Numbered from the stretch's first letter, positions 27,861-35,739 are shown. The stretch: DNA of 64,000 bases from Megalobrama amblycephala (GCF_018812025.1 NC_063058.1:16702797-16766796); one strand, 5' to 3'. Numbers and translations: made by a program. Notes: a model not told the origin generated them from the letters alone.

Positions 27861-28796
27861 ATTATTATATATAGAATTTTTAAAAATTAAAAATGGCTAC
27901 AGATTCATACAACCTAGCAACTAACCTACTTTGAAAATAGTTTTGCAAAGAAACACTGTCTACTTTTGCCGTATGTGTGTGAGAACAGAACGCAGGCATG
28001 TGTATGATGATTTTGACATTTATGAAGTGCGTAAAATGCATTTGTCTGCTCCCACAGGACCCCATGGTTTAATGGATGGGGCTTTAACTTACCTCGTGGC
28101 CAGTCTCTCCTCGATAAGTGGAACCAGATCCCTGAAGACGTAGATATTCTTATGACACATGGGCCTCCTCTGGGTAAGCACTGAAGAAATGTAAATGTAA
28201 CTGTAGATGTAGAGCATGTATACATCAGTTTGTGTCTGCAGATGGATTGTTGTATGTTAAAGTCATCATAAATGTGATGATACGCCACTAAGGATGTGAT
28301 GTTGGACTTTGTCCAGGGTTCAGAGATTGGGTCCCCAAAGAACTTCAGAGAGTCGGCTGTGTGGAACTACTCAACACTGTACAAAAGAGGGTCCGACCCA
28401 AACTCCACGCATATGGGGGAATCCATGAAGGTCAGGGCTTAACTCTTTTATTCATTATATATATATATATATATTTATATGCGATTAATTGATTTGACAG
28501 AATTACATATAATTTTATATATATTATTTTATGTGTTTATATTTTTATTTATCTATTTATTTGAAAATATTATAAATGTAAATATATTAAAAATAATATT
28601 TAACTGGTATTTAAACATTTTAAATAAAATGTACATAAAATAAATTCATTAAAATATTTTCTCTTTGTCATTTTCAGGGTATGGCATAATGACAGATGGC
28701 TACACAACATTTATCAACTCCTCCACATGTACAGTCAGCTTCCAGCCCACCAATCCACCAATCATATTTGATCTCCCCAACCCAGGAAATTCCTGA
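4039..28796 (+). CDS. mpped2: mpped2, metallophosphoesterase domain-containing protein 2 (six coding exons)
   Basis: Spliced coding sequence: 4039-4166, 5275-5456, 9397-9622, 28058-28173, 28317-28430 and 28678-28796, 885 nt with stop, giving 294 residues, the usual length for vertebrate MPPED2. All introns are GT-AG and the reading frame is kept across every junction. The protein is a class III (calcineurin-like) cyclic nucleotide phosphodiesterase, probably cytosolic, with no signal peptide or membrane segment. Metal-site residues visible: Asp65 and His67 (SDTH), Asp86 (GDF), Asn117-His118 (GNHE), His213 (THGPP) and His254. Residue 252 is Gly where related enzymes have His (GGIHEG rather than GHxH). 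From family knowledge, this substitution weakens catalysis and lets purine mononucleotides occupy the site. Start chosen at MARRISSQGKVTISVDEYSS, which matches the conserved MPPED2 N-terminus (second and later residues vary). Paralogue mpped1 is the alternative; the N-terminus and Gly252 favour mpped2. Confidence 0.96.
4167..5274 (+). other. Intron with a unique island at about 4600-4860
   Basis: No transposon ends are evident. The stretch 4600-4860 is unique and more complex than its flanks, with GGGTCAGAGCTCACC and homeobox-like CATTCAATTAAGG. It is a candidate conserved non-coding element by appearance only. Confidence 0.25.
5275..5456 (+). CDS. mpped2: mpped2 coding exon 2 (metal-site Asp65, His67, Asp86)
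   Basis: Acceptor TTTCCACAG ends at 5274 and donor GTAAGT starts at 5457. It encodes MVEPLPYDAPKP, then the first two metallophosphoesterase motifs, SDTHSR (Asp65, His67) and HTGDF (Asp86), then LPSEVKKFNDWLG. The intron ahead is 1.1 kb and the one after is 3.9 kb. Confidence 0.95.
5699..6657. mobile_element. TTAA-flanked MITE, copy A, 959 bp
   Basis: The ends are AGGTGCCATCGAAC on the left and AATTCTAGGGCACCT on the right, with TTAA on both sides (5695-5698, 6658-6661), the piggyBac-type target duplication. A second copy of the same family lies in the opposite orientation at 10901-11870. No transposase reading frame remains. Confidence 0.85.
6662..6835 (-). mobile_element. tRNA-derived SINE
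   Basis: On the minus strand the RNA polymerase III promoter is readable: an A-box-like TAGCCTCATGGG (6802-6813), then a B box AAGTTCGAGTCC (6749-6760), spaced as in a tRNA. An A-rich tail ends beside the TTAA of the neighbouring MITE. A simple tRNA gene is ruled out because the body does not close into an acceptor stem. Confidence 0.7.
6842..7635. mobile_element. TTAA-flanked MITE, copy C, 794 bp
   Basis: The ends are AGGGGTGG and GATCCCCT, with TTAA on both sides (6838-6841, 7636-7639). Near the right end it carries GGGGTATTTTGAGCTGAAAC, also found in the 5699 and 10901 elements, so it is a related subfamily. Confidence 0.75.
7703..8931. mobile_element. hAT-like element, 1229 bp, 8-bp target duplication
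   Basis: Terminal repeats begin TAGTGATCGACCGATAT on both strands. The identical 8-mer ATTGTTAC flanks it at 7695-7702 and 8932-8939. Inside are a partial direct duplication (about 8003-8070 and 8345-8415) and an inverted repeat at 8134-8158/8193-8218. There is no transposase frame, so it is non-autonomous. It lies in mpped2 intron 3. Confidence 0.88.
8134..8218. repeat. Hairpin inside the hAT-like element
   Basis: AAACAGCACTTGTCAGTTGG (8134 on) pairs with the sequence at 8193-8218 over about 25 bp with one bulge. The loop of about 34 bases is AT-rich. Confidence 0.7.
9397..9622 (+). CDS. mpped2: mpped2 coding exon 3 (GNHE motif)
   Basis: Acceptor CTTACAG ends at 9396 and donor GTAAGC starts at 9623. 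It encodes SLPYEYKVVIAGNHELTFDK, with the Asn117-His118 motif, and continues to GFRIYGAPW, where the Trp codon is split across the junction. Confidence 0.95.
9623..10740 (+). other. Start of intron 4: unique sequence, no gene seen
   Basis: No transposon ends were recognised. The part at about 10010-10440 is of mixed composition (CGGTAGACCTGGGTTATGC, short CA-rich tract) and could include a conserved non-coding element. No coding exon is supported. Confidence 0.25.
10901..11870. mobile_element. TTAA-flanked MITE, copy B, 970 bp, inverted relative to copy A
   Basis: The ends are AGGTGCCCTCGAATG and GTTCTAGGGCACCT, with TTAA on both sides (10897-10900, 11871-11874). The reverse complement aligns along its whole length with the element at 5699-6657. 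The pair forms inverted copies about 4.2 kb apart. Confidence 0.85.
12290..12997. mobile_element. TA-flanked element with long terminal inverted repeats, 708 bp
   Basis: Terminal inverted repeats of about 33 bp begin GAGTGCCCCAGGGATGACGC and match almost perfectly. TA lies outside each end (12288-12289, 12998-12999). No coding frame. The near-identity of the ends suggests a young insertion. Confidence 0.8.
13458..14980 (+). other. Intron 4 unique block, candidate regulatory DNA
   Basis: From about 13620 to 14340 the sequence is non-repetitive and GC-richer than its flanks. A 143-codon open frame (13669-14100) has no recognisable protein character. No splice-supported exon. Possible conserved non-coding DNA, by appearance only. 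Confidence 0.25.
14980..15151 (+). repeat. Left half of an interrupted dispersed repeat
   Basis: ACTACAATTCAAACGTTG...GTCAGTAAG is the diverged start of the family seen intact at about 20075-20440 (ACTGTTCAAAAGTTTGAGG). It stops at GATCCTGAAAAAA, where unrelated repeat DNA begins. The family's later segment resumes at about 16752. Confidence 0.6.
15152..16750. mobile_element. Composite insertion, hAT-like left end
   Basis: It starts TAGGGCTGCACGATTTGGGG, a typical hAT-type terminus followed by GCGAT-rich sequence. The matching right terminus was not found. At about 15460 a second repeat start (GTAGTGGTTCAACGGATCAC) suggests a further nested element, and the GGATCAGATCACAAA motif recurs near 16308. 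A CT microsatellite is included. Exact ends are uncertain. Confidence 0.4.
16101..16174 (+). repeat. (CT)37 microsatellite
   Basis: Uninterrupted CT dinucleotides over 74 bases, followed by GTGCGCGCGCG. The long Arg-Glu and Ser-Leu open frames here are artefacts of the repeat. Confidence 0.97.
16752..16932 (+). repeat. Right half of the interrupted dispersed repeat
   Basis: ATGATGCTGAAAATTCAGCT...TGCCATCACAGG and the end GGTGAGCAGAAAAAAAC match the corresponding segment of the copy at 20075-20440. Together with 14980-15151 it brackets an insertion of about 1.6 kb. Confidence 0.6.
16940..18320 (+). other. Intron 4 unique block
   Basis: No transposon ends. The stretch 17640-17930 is GC-richer and unique (GACCCCTGGCCCGAAGGTGG, then GATAATTAACAGCTGAG with homeobox and E-box-like words). 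Candidate non-coding regulatory DNA; no gene supported. Confidence 0.25.
18320..19110. repeat. Probable dispersed repeat material of unknown class
   Basis: A mixed segment with words such as GTAGGGGGCACTATTATGC and AAGGCGGGACGTATTTTGCC that look like fish interspersed repeats. No inverted ends or target duplication could be established, so class and boundaries are unknown. Confidence 0.25.
19545..20068. mobile_element. Long foldback element with internal monomer arrays, 524 bp
   Basis: Terminal repeats TACGGAAGAGGATTAGGGCC and its reverse complement are exact, flanked by the 6-bp duplication GCTACA (19539-19544, 20069-20074). Almost the whole element is one palindrome: each arm holds a run of ~22-bp monomers built on AATTATGAGAAAAAAGTC, in opposite orientation, meeting near 19795. 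It has no coding capacity. Confidence 0.85.
20075..20440 (+). repeat. Dispersed repeat, fuller copy
   Basis: It begins ACTACTGTTCAAAAGTTTGA and ends in GGTGAGCATAAGAAACG. The family is common in cyprinid genomes and is also present, interrupted, at 14980-16932. It begins immediately after the foldback element's target duplication. Confidence 0.6.
20450..22420 (+). other. Intron 4: simple repeats and AT-rich DNA, no gene seen
   Basis: It includes a GT microsatellite (separate entry) and a CT tract at about 21018. At 21360-21720 there is a non-repetitive patch. The part 21780-22300 is AT-rich and may be old repeat material. None of the open frames is supported by splice sites or recognisable protein sequence. 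Confidence 0.25.
20787..20844 (+). repeat. (GT)29 microsatellite
   Basis: Uninterrupted GT dinucleotides. Cys-Val open frames across it are artefacts. Confidence 0.97.
22424..22453 (+). repeat. Poly-T tract of 30 bases
   Basis: A continuous T run followed by TAACCCTATTCACC. It could be the reversed A tail of a retroelement on the minus strand, but no element body was recognised. Confidence 0.8.
22807..23770. mobile_element. hAT-like element, 964 bp, 8-bp target duplication
   Basis: It begins TAGGGATGAGCATTTC and ends GTGACACATCCCTT, with TTCGAAAATCG-type words near both ends. The exact 8-mer AATAGTAC flanks it (22799-22806, 23771-23778). There is no transposase frame. Confidence 0.85.
23779..25014 (+). 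other. Intron 4: unique and fragmentary repeat DNA
   Basis: It contains a fragment (about 24125-24206) of the TTAA foldback family (CCGTAAGACCTTCGTTCATC), a short TA tract at 24209 and a (GT)n at 24291. The part 24440-24760 is unique and of mixed composition. No exon supported. Confidence 0.3.
25019..25742. mobile_element. TTAA foldback MITE, right end missing
   Basis: The left end is AGGGTTAGTTCACCC preceded by TTAA (25015-25018). The element is a large palindrome: segments such as GTGGTTCAACCTTAATG recur inverted near the other side. It stops at AACGAAGGTCTT without the terminal repeat. Confidence 0.8.
26381..27047. mobile_element. hAT-like element, 667 bp
   Basis: The ends are TAGGGCTGCGCGAGTAATTG and CAATCGTGCAACCCTA. 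The flanking 8-mers ATACAAAA (26373-26380) and ATACAAAT (27048-27055) match at 7 of 8. It is non-autonomous. Confidence 0.75.
27056..28057 (+). other. Last kilobase of intron 4
   Basis: A unique, GC-richer patch at 27220-27720 (candidate regulatory DNA; contains open frames but no recognisable protein) is followed by a TA microsatellite at 27790-27856 and then the acceptor of the THGPP exon. Confidence 0.3.
27790..27856 (+). repeat. (AT)n microsatellite
   Basis: About 33 AT dinucleotides followed by short ATT repeats, roughly 200 bp before an mpped2 exon. Confidence 0.95.
28058..28173 (+). CDS. mpped2: mpped2 coding exon 4 (THGPP motif)
   Basis: Acceptor TCCCACAG ends at 28057 and donor GTAAGC starts at 28174. 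It encodes TPWFNGWGFNLPRGQSLLDKWNQIPEDVDILMTHGPPLG, with metal-ligand His213. It follows the 18.4-kb intron and is only 143 bp from the next exon. Confidence 0.95.
28317..28430 (+). CDS. mpped2: mpped2 coding exon 5 (Gly252 site)
   Basis: Acceptor TGTCCAG ends at 28316; the donor is the slightly weaker GTCAGG at 28431. It encodes FRDWVPKELQRVGCVELLNT and runs to GGIHEG. Gly252 stands where the usual metallophosphoesterase GHxH motif has His, as known for MPPED2. Confidence 0.95.
28678..28796 (+). CDS. mpped2: mpped2 last coding exon and stop
   Basis: Acceptor TTTTCAG ends at 28677. It encodes YGIMTDGYTTFINSSTCTVS and continues to FDLPNPGNS, with TGA at 28794-28796. This is the conserved MPPED2 C-terminus and completes the beta-sandwich core. 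Confidence 0.95.
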
Positions 28797-29850
28797 GACT
28801 CATTAAAGCCCCACCCCCTTTTTTCTACATAACTCTTCCTTACTTAAAATGAATGGTCTTTTTGTACTGCTTGTATTTAAAAATGCATGGAAATGAAATA
28901 TTTTTTAAAGTCGGATTGAAGCCGACACCATTTGAATGACTATTGTAGGCGAAGAAGAACTTGTGAATTCATATTTGTAATTTGTTTGCATCAGTTGCCT
29001 TCTGTTTTTCCTTTTTTATTGGTCAGGATCTTAAAAAGTGCATTATAAAGGTACTCCTAAAAGTGTCAGCAATACTTGACCATGTCTGATTTAATATTAA
29101 TTGTGCTTTGTAAAATTATTATAAAGTTATTTAAATTCATGAACTTCTTGTATGGTGTATTCAATTTTGGATTAAATGAGTAAGTTCATATTTCACTCAA
29201 GTCAAAGGTTCCCAGTGGGTCTGATGTTTATTGCTGCAATCAGACTTTGCTCTTTTCTAATCAAGAAGACACATCTTTATCTACCAGGTCATTAAACACC
29301 ATCAGCCGAGCATTTTGTACTCTCATAAAGAGTGGCACAGTATGTGTCAAAAGATGAAAGGTTTTTAAATGGGGTGTTGTGAATTTAATTTTGCATTATC
29401 GCTGTGGTGCTTTGTCCTATAATTACAGTTTAGAACAGACCTAATGTGCACATTTTCGAGATCATAAAGATCTGATTGTGCACATTAAAAATGGATGAGA
29501 ATTTGCAATTTGACTGCCTCAGGAGATATACAAAGGTAAATTTCTGTAAAGATTCAAACACAATTGTTTATCGTAAAGATTTGCAAAACCATTGTATTCC
29601 ATTTGTTTCGAAACTGGAAATGACATTACAACATTAAGCCATTTCATTTCTCCTCATCTCCATTTTTAGTTGTAATAATGTGCGTTGTATATTTCACTGT
29701 GGATCTGCAATCTTGTGAGCACAAAAAAGATGGTTTTATGTCATTTCTGATGTTGTAAATGCTTTCTTTATATGTTTTGTGACTTTTTTTATTCATTGTG
29801 ACATTTAGCCAAGTTTATATACAAATAAAACAAGATTTTTTCTGATGTCT
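28797..29850 (+). other. mpped2: mpped2 3' UTR (probable)
   Basis: About 1.05 kb of unique AT-rich sequence between the stop codon and a canonical AATAAA at 29824-29829. A GT-rich stretch (TGATGTCTGTC) about 15 bases further on fits a downstream element. No transposon ends are visible inside it. A shorter mRNA using an earlier signal cannot be excluded. Confidence 0.6.
29824..29829 (+). terminator. mpped2: Polyadenylation signal AATAAA for mpped2
   Basis: Canonical hexamer about 1.03 kb after the stop codon, followed by a T/GT-rich stretch. It is the best cleavage signal before the transposon fragments that begin near 30.1 kb. Confidence 0.55.
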
Positions 29851-30109
29851 GTCATTTATCTATTCTTTATTAAGTCTATCAAAAGAAATTATTTATGCAC
29901 AAAATAATTTAAGAATGTCTGAGCTGCTTTTTTTCCACAGAGTGAAAGTCGATTGTGACCAAGAGCTGTCCAATACAAAAAGACCAATAAATAAAAATGA
30001 CCCATACATGTCTTCTGAAGCCAAGTGAAAACTTTGTGTCAGTAACAAACTGAAAATTCCACTGAAAATACTGCTTAATGTGGTCACCACTCACTCTCAT
30101 TATATGGAA

Positions 30110-30206
30110 AATATGTCCTTTTTGTTTCACGAAAGAAATAAAGTCATACAGGTGAGAGTGGATTAAAAAAGGACAAAATTTTCATTTTTGGGTGAACTAT
30201 CACTTT
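30110..30206. repeat. Right-end fragment of a TTAA-type MITE
   Basis: AAATTTTCATTTTTGGGTG, then AACTATCACT and TTAA matches the terminal region of the 60001-60832 family. The rest is lost or too diverged to see. Confidence 0.5.
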
Positions 30207-30969
30207 AAGAGCTTTTATTTCTTTCCCACACAGTAAATAACGATGTGTTCACACATTCAATTGGGAGTTTAGCAACGGCTTTGATTGATTAATGAAGTCC
30301 ATTAATTACCCCGCATCTGTCAGACTTGAAAAAGAATAGATGGCGTTGACAGAGATGGCCATAACCTCGTGTTGTCCTGTCAGATGCTATTGATCGTGAA
30401 CATTTGTCAGCGCAGCCTTGGCGTGCTCATCTGATGGATGTCAGGCTGATGCCAACTCTGACCCCTTGTGCTCCCGCTGATAGCAGCGGCAAAGATGTTA
30501 AATCAGCCGACGCTTTACAGTGTCAACCAACATGGAATGCTAAAAAGAAGATGCGAAATGGTGCACTTTTTCAAAAATGTAACGTCAGACTCTCAAGGTC
30601 ATGCTTAATTCACGAGATCAGACGCAACGCTTGGTTTCACATACCCTTCCCCCAAGCAAAAATGTTTATATCTTGAAAGCAGGGCCTGATTAACACTCAC
30701 CAAATGCGAGTAAAAATCGGTGTCAAACACCAGTTGGCCAATAACATTTTTACAAATTCTAACAATGCAAAAATTGTGAGAACATGAGCCTTAACAAACG
30801 TGAACGATGCTTGGGACAGTGTTGCATCTTTATGAAAGTTTAGCCTTGTATTAGCCTATTAGTAACTTAGCCTATGTATTAGTAGCCAATGAGCTTGCAT
30901 GCTCAGTCTTCAAATACATGAGTAGCATTTGCCTTAGCAGTGCAGCACGCTTTCAGAAACCCTCCACCC

Positions 30970-32290
30970 AATATTTTGACATCAAATTGACGTCAGTTTT
31001 TTTTACATCAAATTGACGTCAGTTTTTTGACATCATATTGACGTCACTTTTTGACATCAAATTGACGTCAGTTTTTTGACATCATATTGACGTCAATATT
31101 TTGACATCAAATTGATGTCAGTTTTTTTTTACATCAAATTGACGTCAGTTTTTTGACATCATATTGACGTCACTTTTTGACATCAAATTGACGTCAGTTT
31201 TTTGACATCATATTGACGTCAATATTTTGACATCAAATTGACGTCAGTTTTTTTTACATCAAATTGACGTCACTTTTTGACATCAAATTGACGTCAGTTT
31301 TTTGACATCATATTGACGTCACTTTTTGACATCAAAAGTTTTTTATATCAAATTGACGTCAGTTTTTTTTACATCAAATTGACGTCAGTTTTTTGACATC
31401 AAATTGACGTCAATATTTTGACATCAAATTGACGTCAGTTTTTTGACATCAAATTGACGTCAGTTTTTTGACATCATATTGACATCAATATTTTGACATC
31501 AAATTGACGTCAGGTTTTTTTTTACATCAAATTGACGTCACTTTTTGATATCAAATTGACGTCACTTTTTGACATCAAATTGACGTCAGTTTTTTGACAT
31601 CAAATTGACGTCAATATTTTGACATCAAATTGATGTCACTTTTTGATATCAAATTGACGTCACTTTTTGACATCAAATTGACGTCAGTTTTTTGACATCA
31701 TATTGACGTCAATATTTTGACATCAAATTGACGTCAGTTTTTTGACATCAAATTGACGTCAATATTTTGACATCAAATTGACGTCAGTTTTTTGACATCA
31801 AATTGACGTCAGTTTTTTGACATCATATTGACATCAATATTTTGACATCAAATTGACGTCAGTTTTTTTTACATCAAATTGACATCAGTTTTTGATATCA
31901 AATTGACGTCACTTTTTGACATCATATTGACGTCACTTTTTGACATCAAATTGACGTCAGTTTTTTGACATCAAATTGACGTCAGTTTTTTGACATCATA
32001 TTGACGTCAATATTTTGACATCAAATTGACGTCAGTTTTTTTTTATACCAAATTGACGTCAGTTTTTTGACATCATATTGACATCAAATTGACGACAGTT
32101 TTTTTACATCAAATTGACGTCAGTTTTTGATATCAAGTTGACGTCAGTTTTTTGACATCAAATTGATGTCAGTTTTTTGACATCATATTGACGTCACTTT
32201 TTGACATCAAATTGACGTCAGTTTTTTTACATCAAATTGACGTCAGTTTTTTTTACATCAAATTGACGTCACTTTTTGACATCAAATTTT
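30970..32290 (+). repeat. Minisatellite block 1, monomers with TGACGTCA
   Basis: Head-to-tail monomers of roughly 20-25 bp on the pattern TGACATCAAATTGACGTCAG plus a T run. About 44 contain the full palindrome TGACGTCA, which is the consensus cAMP response element bound by CREB/ATF proteins. Variants TGATGTCA and TGACATCA are scattered through the array. Not CRISPR: there are no unique spacers, and this is a vertebrate genome. Confidence 0.93.
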
Positions 32291-32744
32291 TTTACATTTT
32301 TTACATCGTTTTTTTACATTGATGTTGAAAAAACCCATCAAATTGACATACATTTTTTGACGTCAATTTGATGTCCACACACTGATGTCCAATTGATGTC
32401 GAAAAAAACCCCATCAAATTGACATACATTTTTGGACGTCAATTTGACGTCCACACACTGGACCAATTGATGTTGAAAAAAAATATCAAATTGATGTCGA
32501 AAAACAGGTCAAAAATGCAAATCAAATTGATATTCTTTCGACCACCAAAATGAAACTCTAAATGGGCAGGCTAATAGGTCCTTAACTCAACTGCTCGTAA
32601 TCACATCATTATATCTATAGGACACAGATGATTGGTTCCTGCTGTATTAGTAGCCAATGAGCTTGCATGCTCAGTCTTGAAATACATGAGTAGCATTTGC
32701 CTTAGCAGTGCAGCACGCTTTCAGAAACCCTCCACCCAATATTT

Positions 32745-33910
32745 TGACATCAAATTGACGTCAGTTTTTTGACATCATATTGACGTCACTTTTTGACATC
32801 AAATTGACGTCAGTTTTTTGACATCATATTGACGTCAATATTTTGACATCAAATTGACGTCAGTTTTTTTTACATCAAATTGACGTCAGTTTTTTGACAT
32901 CAAATTGACGTCAGTTTTTTGACATCATATTGACGTCACTTTTTGACATCAAAAGTTTTTTATATCAAATTGACGTCAGTTTTTTTTACATCAAATTGAC
33001 GTCAGTTTTTTGACATCAAATTGACGTCAGTTTTTTGACATCAAATTGACGTCAGTTTTTTGACATCATATTGACATCAATATTTTGACATCAAATTGAC
33101 GTCAGGTTTTTTTTTACATCAAATTGACATCAGTTTTTGATATCAAATTGACGTCACTTTTTGACATCATATTGACGTCAATATTTTGACATCAAATTGA
33201 CGTCAGTTTTTTGACATCAAATTGACGTCAATATTTTGACATCAAATTGACGTCAGTTTTTTGACATCAAATTGACGTCAGTTTTTTGACATCATATTGA
33301 CATCAATATTTTGACATCAAATTGACGTCAGGTTTTTTTTTACATCAAATTGACATCAGTTTTTGATATCAAATTGACATCACTTTTTGACATCATATTG
33401 ACGTCACTTTTTGACATCAAATTGACGTCAGTTTTTTGACATCAAATTGACGTCAGTTTTTTGACATCATATTGACGTCAATATTTTGACATCAAATTGA
33501 CGTCAGTTTTTTTTTATACCAAATTGACGTCAGTTTTTTGACATCATATTGACGTCAATATTTTGACATCAAATTGACGACAGTTTTTTTACATCAAATT
33601 GACGTCAGTTTTTGATATCAAGTTGACGTCAGTTTTTTGACATCATATTGACGTCACTTTTTGACATCACATTGATGTCAGTTTTTTGACATCAAATTGA
33701 CGTCAGTTTTTTGACATATTGACGTCACTTTTTGACATCAAATTGAAGTCAGTTTTTTTTACATCAAATTGACGTCAGTTTTTTGACATCAAATTATTGT
33801 CAGTTTTTTGACATCATATTGACGTCACTTTTTGACATCAAATTGACGTCAGTTTTTTTACATCAAATTGACGTCAGTTTTTTTTACATCAAATTGACGT
33901 CACTTTTTGA
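32745..33910 (+). repeat. Minisatellite block 2, monomers with TGACGTCA
   Basis: The same monomers as block 1, with about 37 full TGACGTCA sites by hand count. Its order of variants largely repeats block 1 but with internal deletions, so it arose by duplication of the whole block rather than independent expansion. Confidence 0.93.
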
Positions 33911-35618
33911 CATCAAATTTTTTTACATTTTTTACATCGTTTTTTTACATTGATGTTGAAAAAACCCATCAAATTGACATACATTTTTTGACGTCAATTT
34001 GATGTCCACACACTGATGTCCAATTGATGTCGAAAAAAACCCCATCAAATTGACATACATTTTTGGACGTCAATTTGACGTCCACACACTGGACCAATTG
34101 ATGTTGAAAAAAAATATCAAATTGATGTCGAAAAACAGGTCAAAAATGCAAATCAAATTGATATTCTTTCGACCACCAAAATGAAACTCTAAATGGGCAG
34201 GCTAATAGGTCCTTAACTCAACTGCTCGTAATCACATCATTATATCTATAGGACACAGATGATTGGTTCCTGCTGTATTAGTAGCCAATGAGCTTGCATG
34301 CTCAGTCTTGAAATACATGAGTAGCATTTGCCTTAGCAGTGCAGCACGCTTTCAGAATCCCTCCACCTTCCCCAGCTCCACCTGTATAGACCTGCTACGG
34401 GTAATTCATGTACGCTATATTGTACAGGAGCAGCATGTCTTACTTGCTCACAGCAGCGTGTCGTGTATGTATTGGCAGTAGCAAATCCCGTACTTGCTCT
34501 GCAACAGCAATAATCAACAGCAGCAGCAGTGTAGCAGATGTATTCCACCAAGGCTAAACATATCAACACTGTCATACCCATTACCATGCCAAACACTCAG
34601 AGTTGTCATGACAGAATTTTTATTCAGCAAACTTCAAATTAATAATACAAATGTAAATAAAAACAAAACTGCACCTATCCTGATTGAGAACAAAGATCAA
34701 TGGCTGTCTGGCCATTCTGGTATCCCATACCCCCATATCTGTCGCGTGCTGATCGGAGATAGTTCTTTATGTATTTGATGATGTCAGATTATGATGTCAG
34801 ATTATGTAAAGATTATTTTGGCTAAAAGTGGGTTACTTCAACGCCATCTATATCGGGTTTATAATTAACCGAGACAGTGAAATGATGGCTATTGCTTGCT
34901 GGGAGTGAGCTGATTGAGACGCACCCTAGGACTAGGCTAACATTAGCGGACTTGTAAAGTTGCTACTACTTAAATGTTTCAAGTGATAAGCCATATTTGA
35001 GGTCGATGAATGATAGGCGAATGTTGGGATTTCCTTCCGTTAACGATCTCTCCCTCACGAACGTAATTGAAAATTATTGTTATGATTTGATCAGCAGCTG
35101 ATTGGACAGATTTTACCCAAATGTCACATCTAACCAATCACCTGCTTATTTATTTTCTTGTGGCCAACGAGGGTCTTTTTTTTTTGTTCGCACTGAAGTA
35201 AATTTAAAATAATAAAACAAATAGTCTGGCCAATCCGGGGCCCCTGCACATGTGGGGCCCCTAGGCTGCAGCCTAGGCGTGTCTGTGCGTTAATCTGACC
35301 CTGCTTGTCCTTTTAACAGTTAAGGGTTTTCCTGTGACTGACAGCGCTAGTCAAAGCATTTGTCAGTTGCGTCTTGTTCCATGTTCACAACAATTCAGTC
35401 TTTTCAATGTAAAAGTCTTCGCTACTGACTGACACACCTATAAAGACAGTCTTTGCTGCCATCTAATGGCGTAATAATGTAACTTCTGTTGCTGTTCATG
35501 GTCAGGGACTATTTTTCCGGCGAAAGGAAGGCTTTAGTGAAAGTTTACTTCATGAAAGTTGCATTGATACATATTTGTGGCTTTAATATTTGTATTGTGT
35601 GGTAACCGTTTTATAAAA

Positions 35619-35736
35619 GCAATAAGGTACTCAAGGCTAGTGCTGTATCATGAATAAGTCACGGCTGAAGGGGTTGCAGGCACTCTTCGTGTCATGCTTA
35701 TTCATGATACAGCACAGCCTTTCATACCTTATTGCT
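35619..35736. repeat. Imperfect palindrome, arms about 45 bp
   Basis: AGCAATAAGGTACTCAAGGC, then TGCTGTATCATGAATAAG is matched in reverse at 35697-35734 (CTTATTCATGATACAGCAC, then TACCTTATTGCTT). The central part of about 40 bp contains the further pairing GCAGGCACTCTTCG. It is probably the remnant of a foldback element. Confidence 0.75.
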
Positions 35737-35739
35737 TAC

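Larger units (their letters stand above)
30876..34367 (+). repeat. Tandem duplication of a 1.6-1.8 kb unit
   Basis: The word GTATTAGTAGCCAATGAGC starts at 30876, 32644 and 34275. Units one (1768 bp) and two (1631 bp) each contain left flank, minisatellite block and a right flank of about 330 bp (with ATGGGCAGGCTAATAGGTCC). A third, partial unit ends at about 34367. The size difference comes from the number of minisatellite monomers. Confidence 0.9.
30680..35303. mobile_element. Possible 4.6-kb hAT-like element enclosing the CRE-palindrome satellite
   Basis: CAGGGCCTGATTAAC at 30680-30694 is matched, inverted, by GTTAATCTGACCCTG at 35289-35303 (two mismatches). Termini beginning CAGGG and a right subterminal region rich in GGGGCCCCTAGGC-type words fit a hAT-type fish family. 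The outer 8-mers agree at only about half their bases, so the target duplication is not established. No transposase frame is readable. The interior holds the two minisatellite blocks described separately. Confidence 0.4.

Noticed and set aside
30970..33910. Regular repeat array resembling a CRISPR locus
   Set aside because: There are no unique spacers of constant length, the monomers simply abut, there are no cas genes, and the host is a vertebrate.
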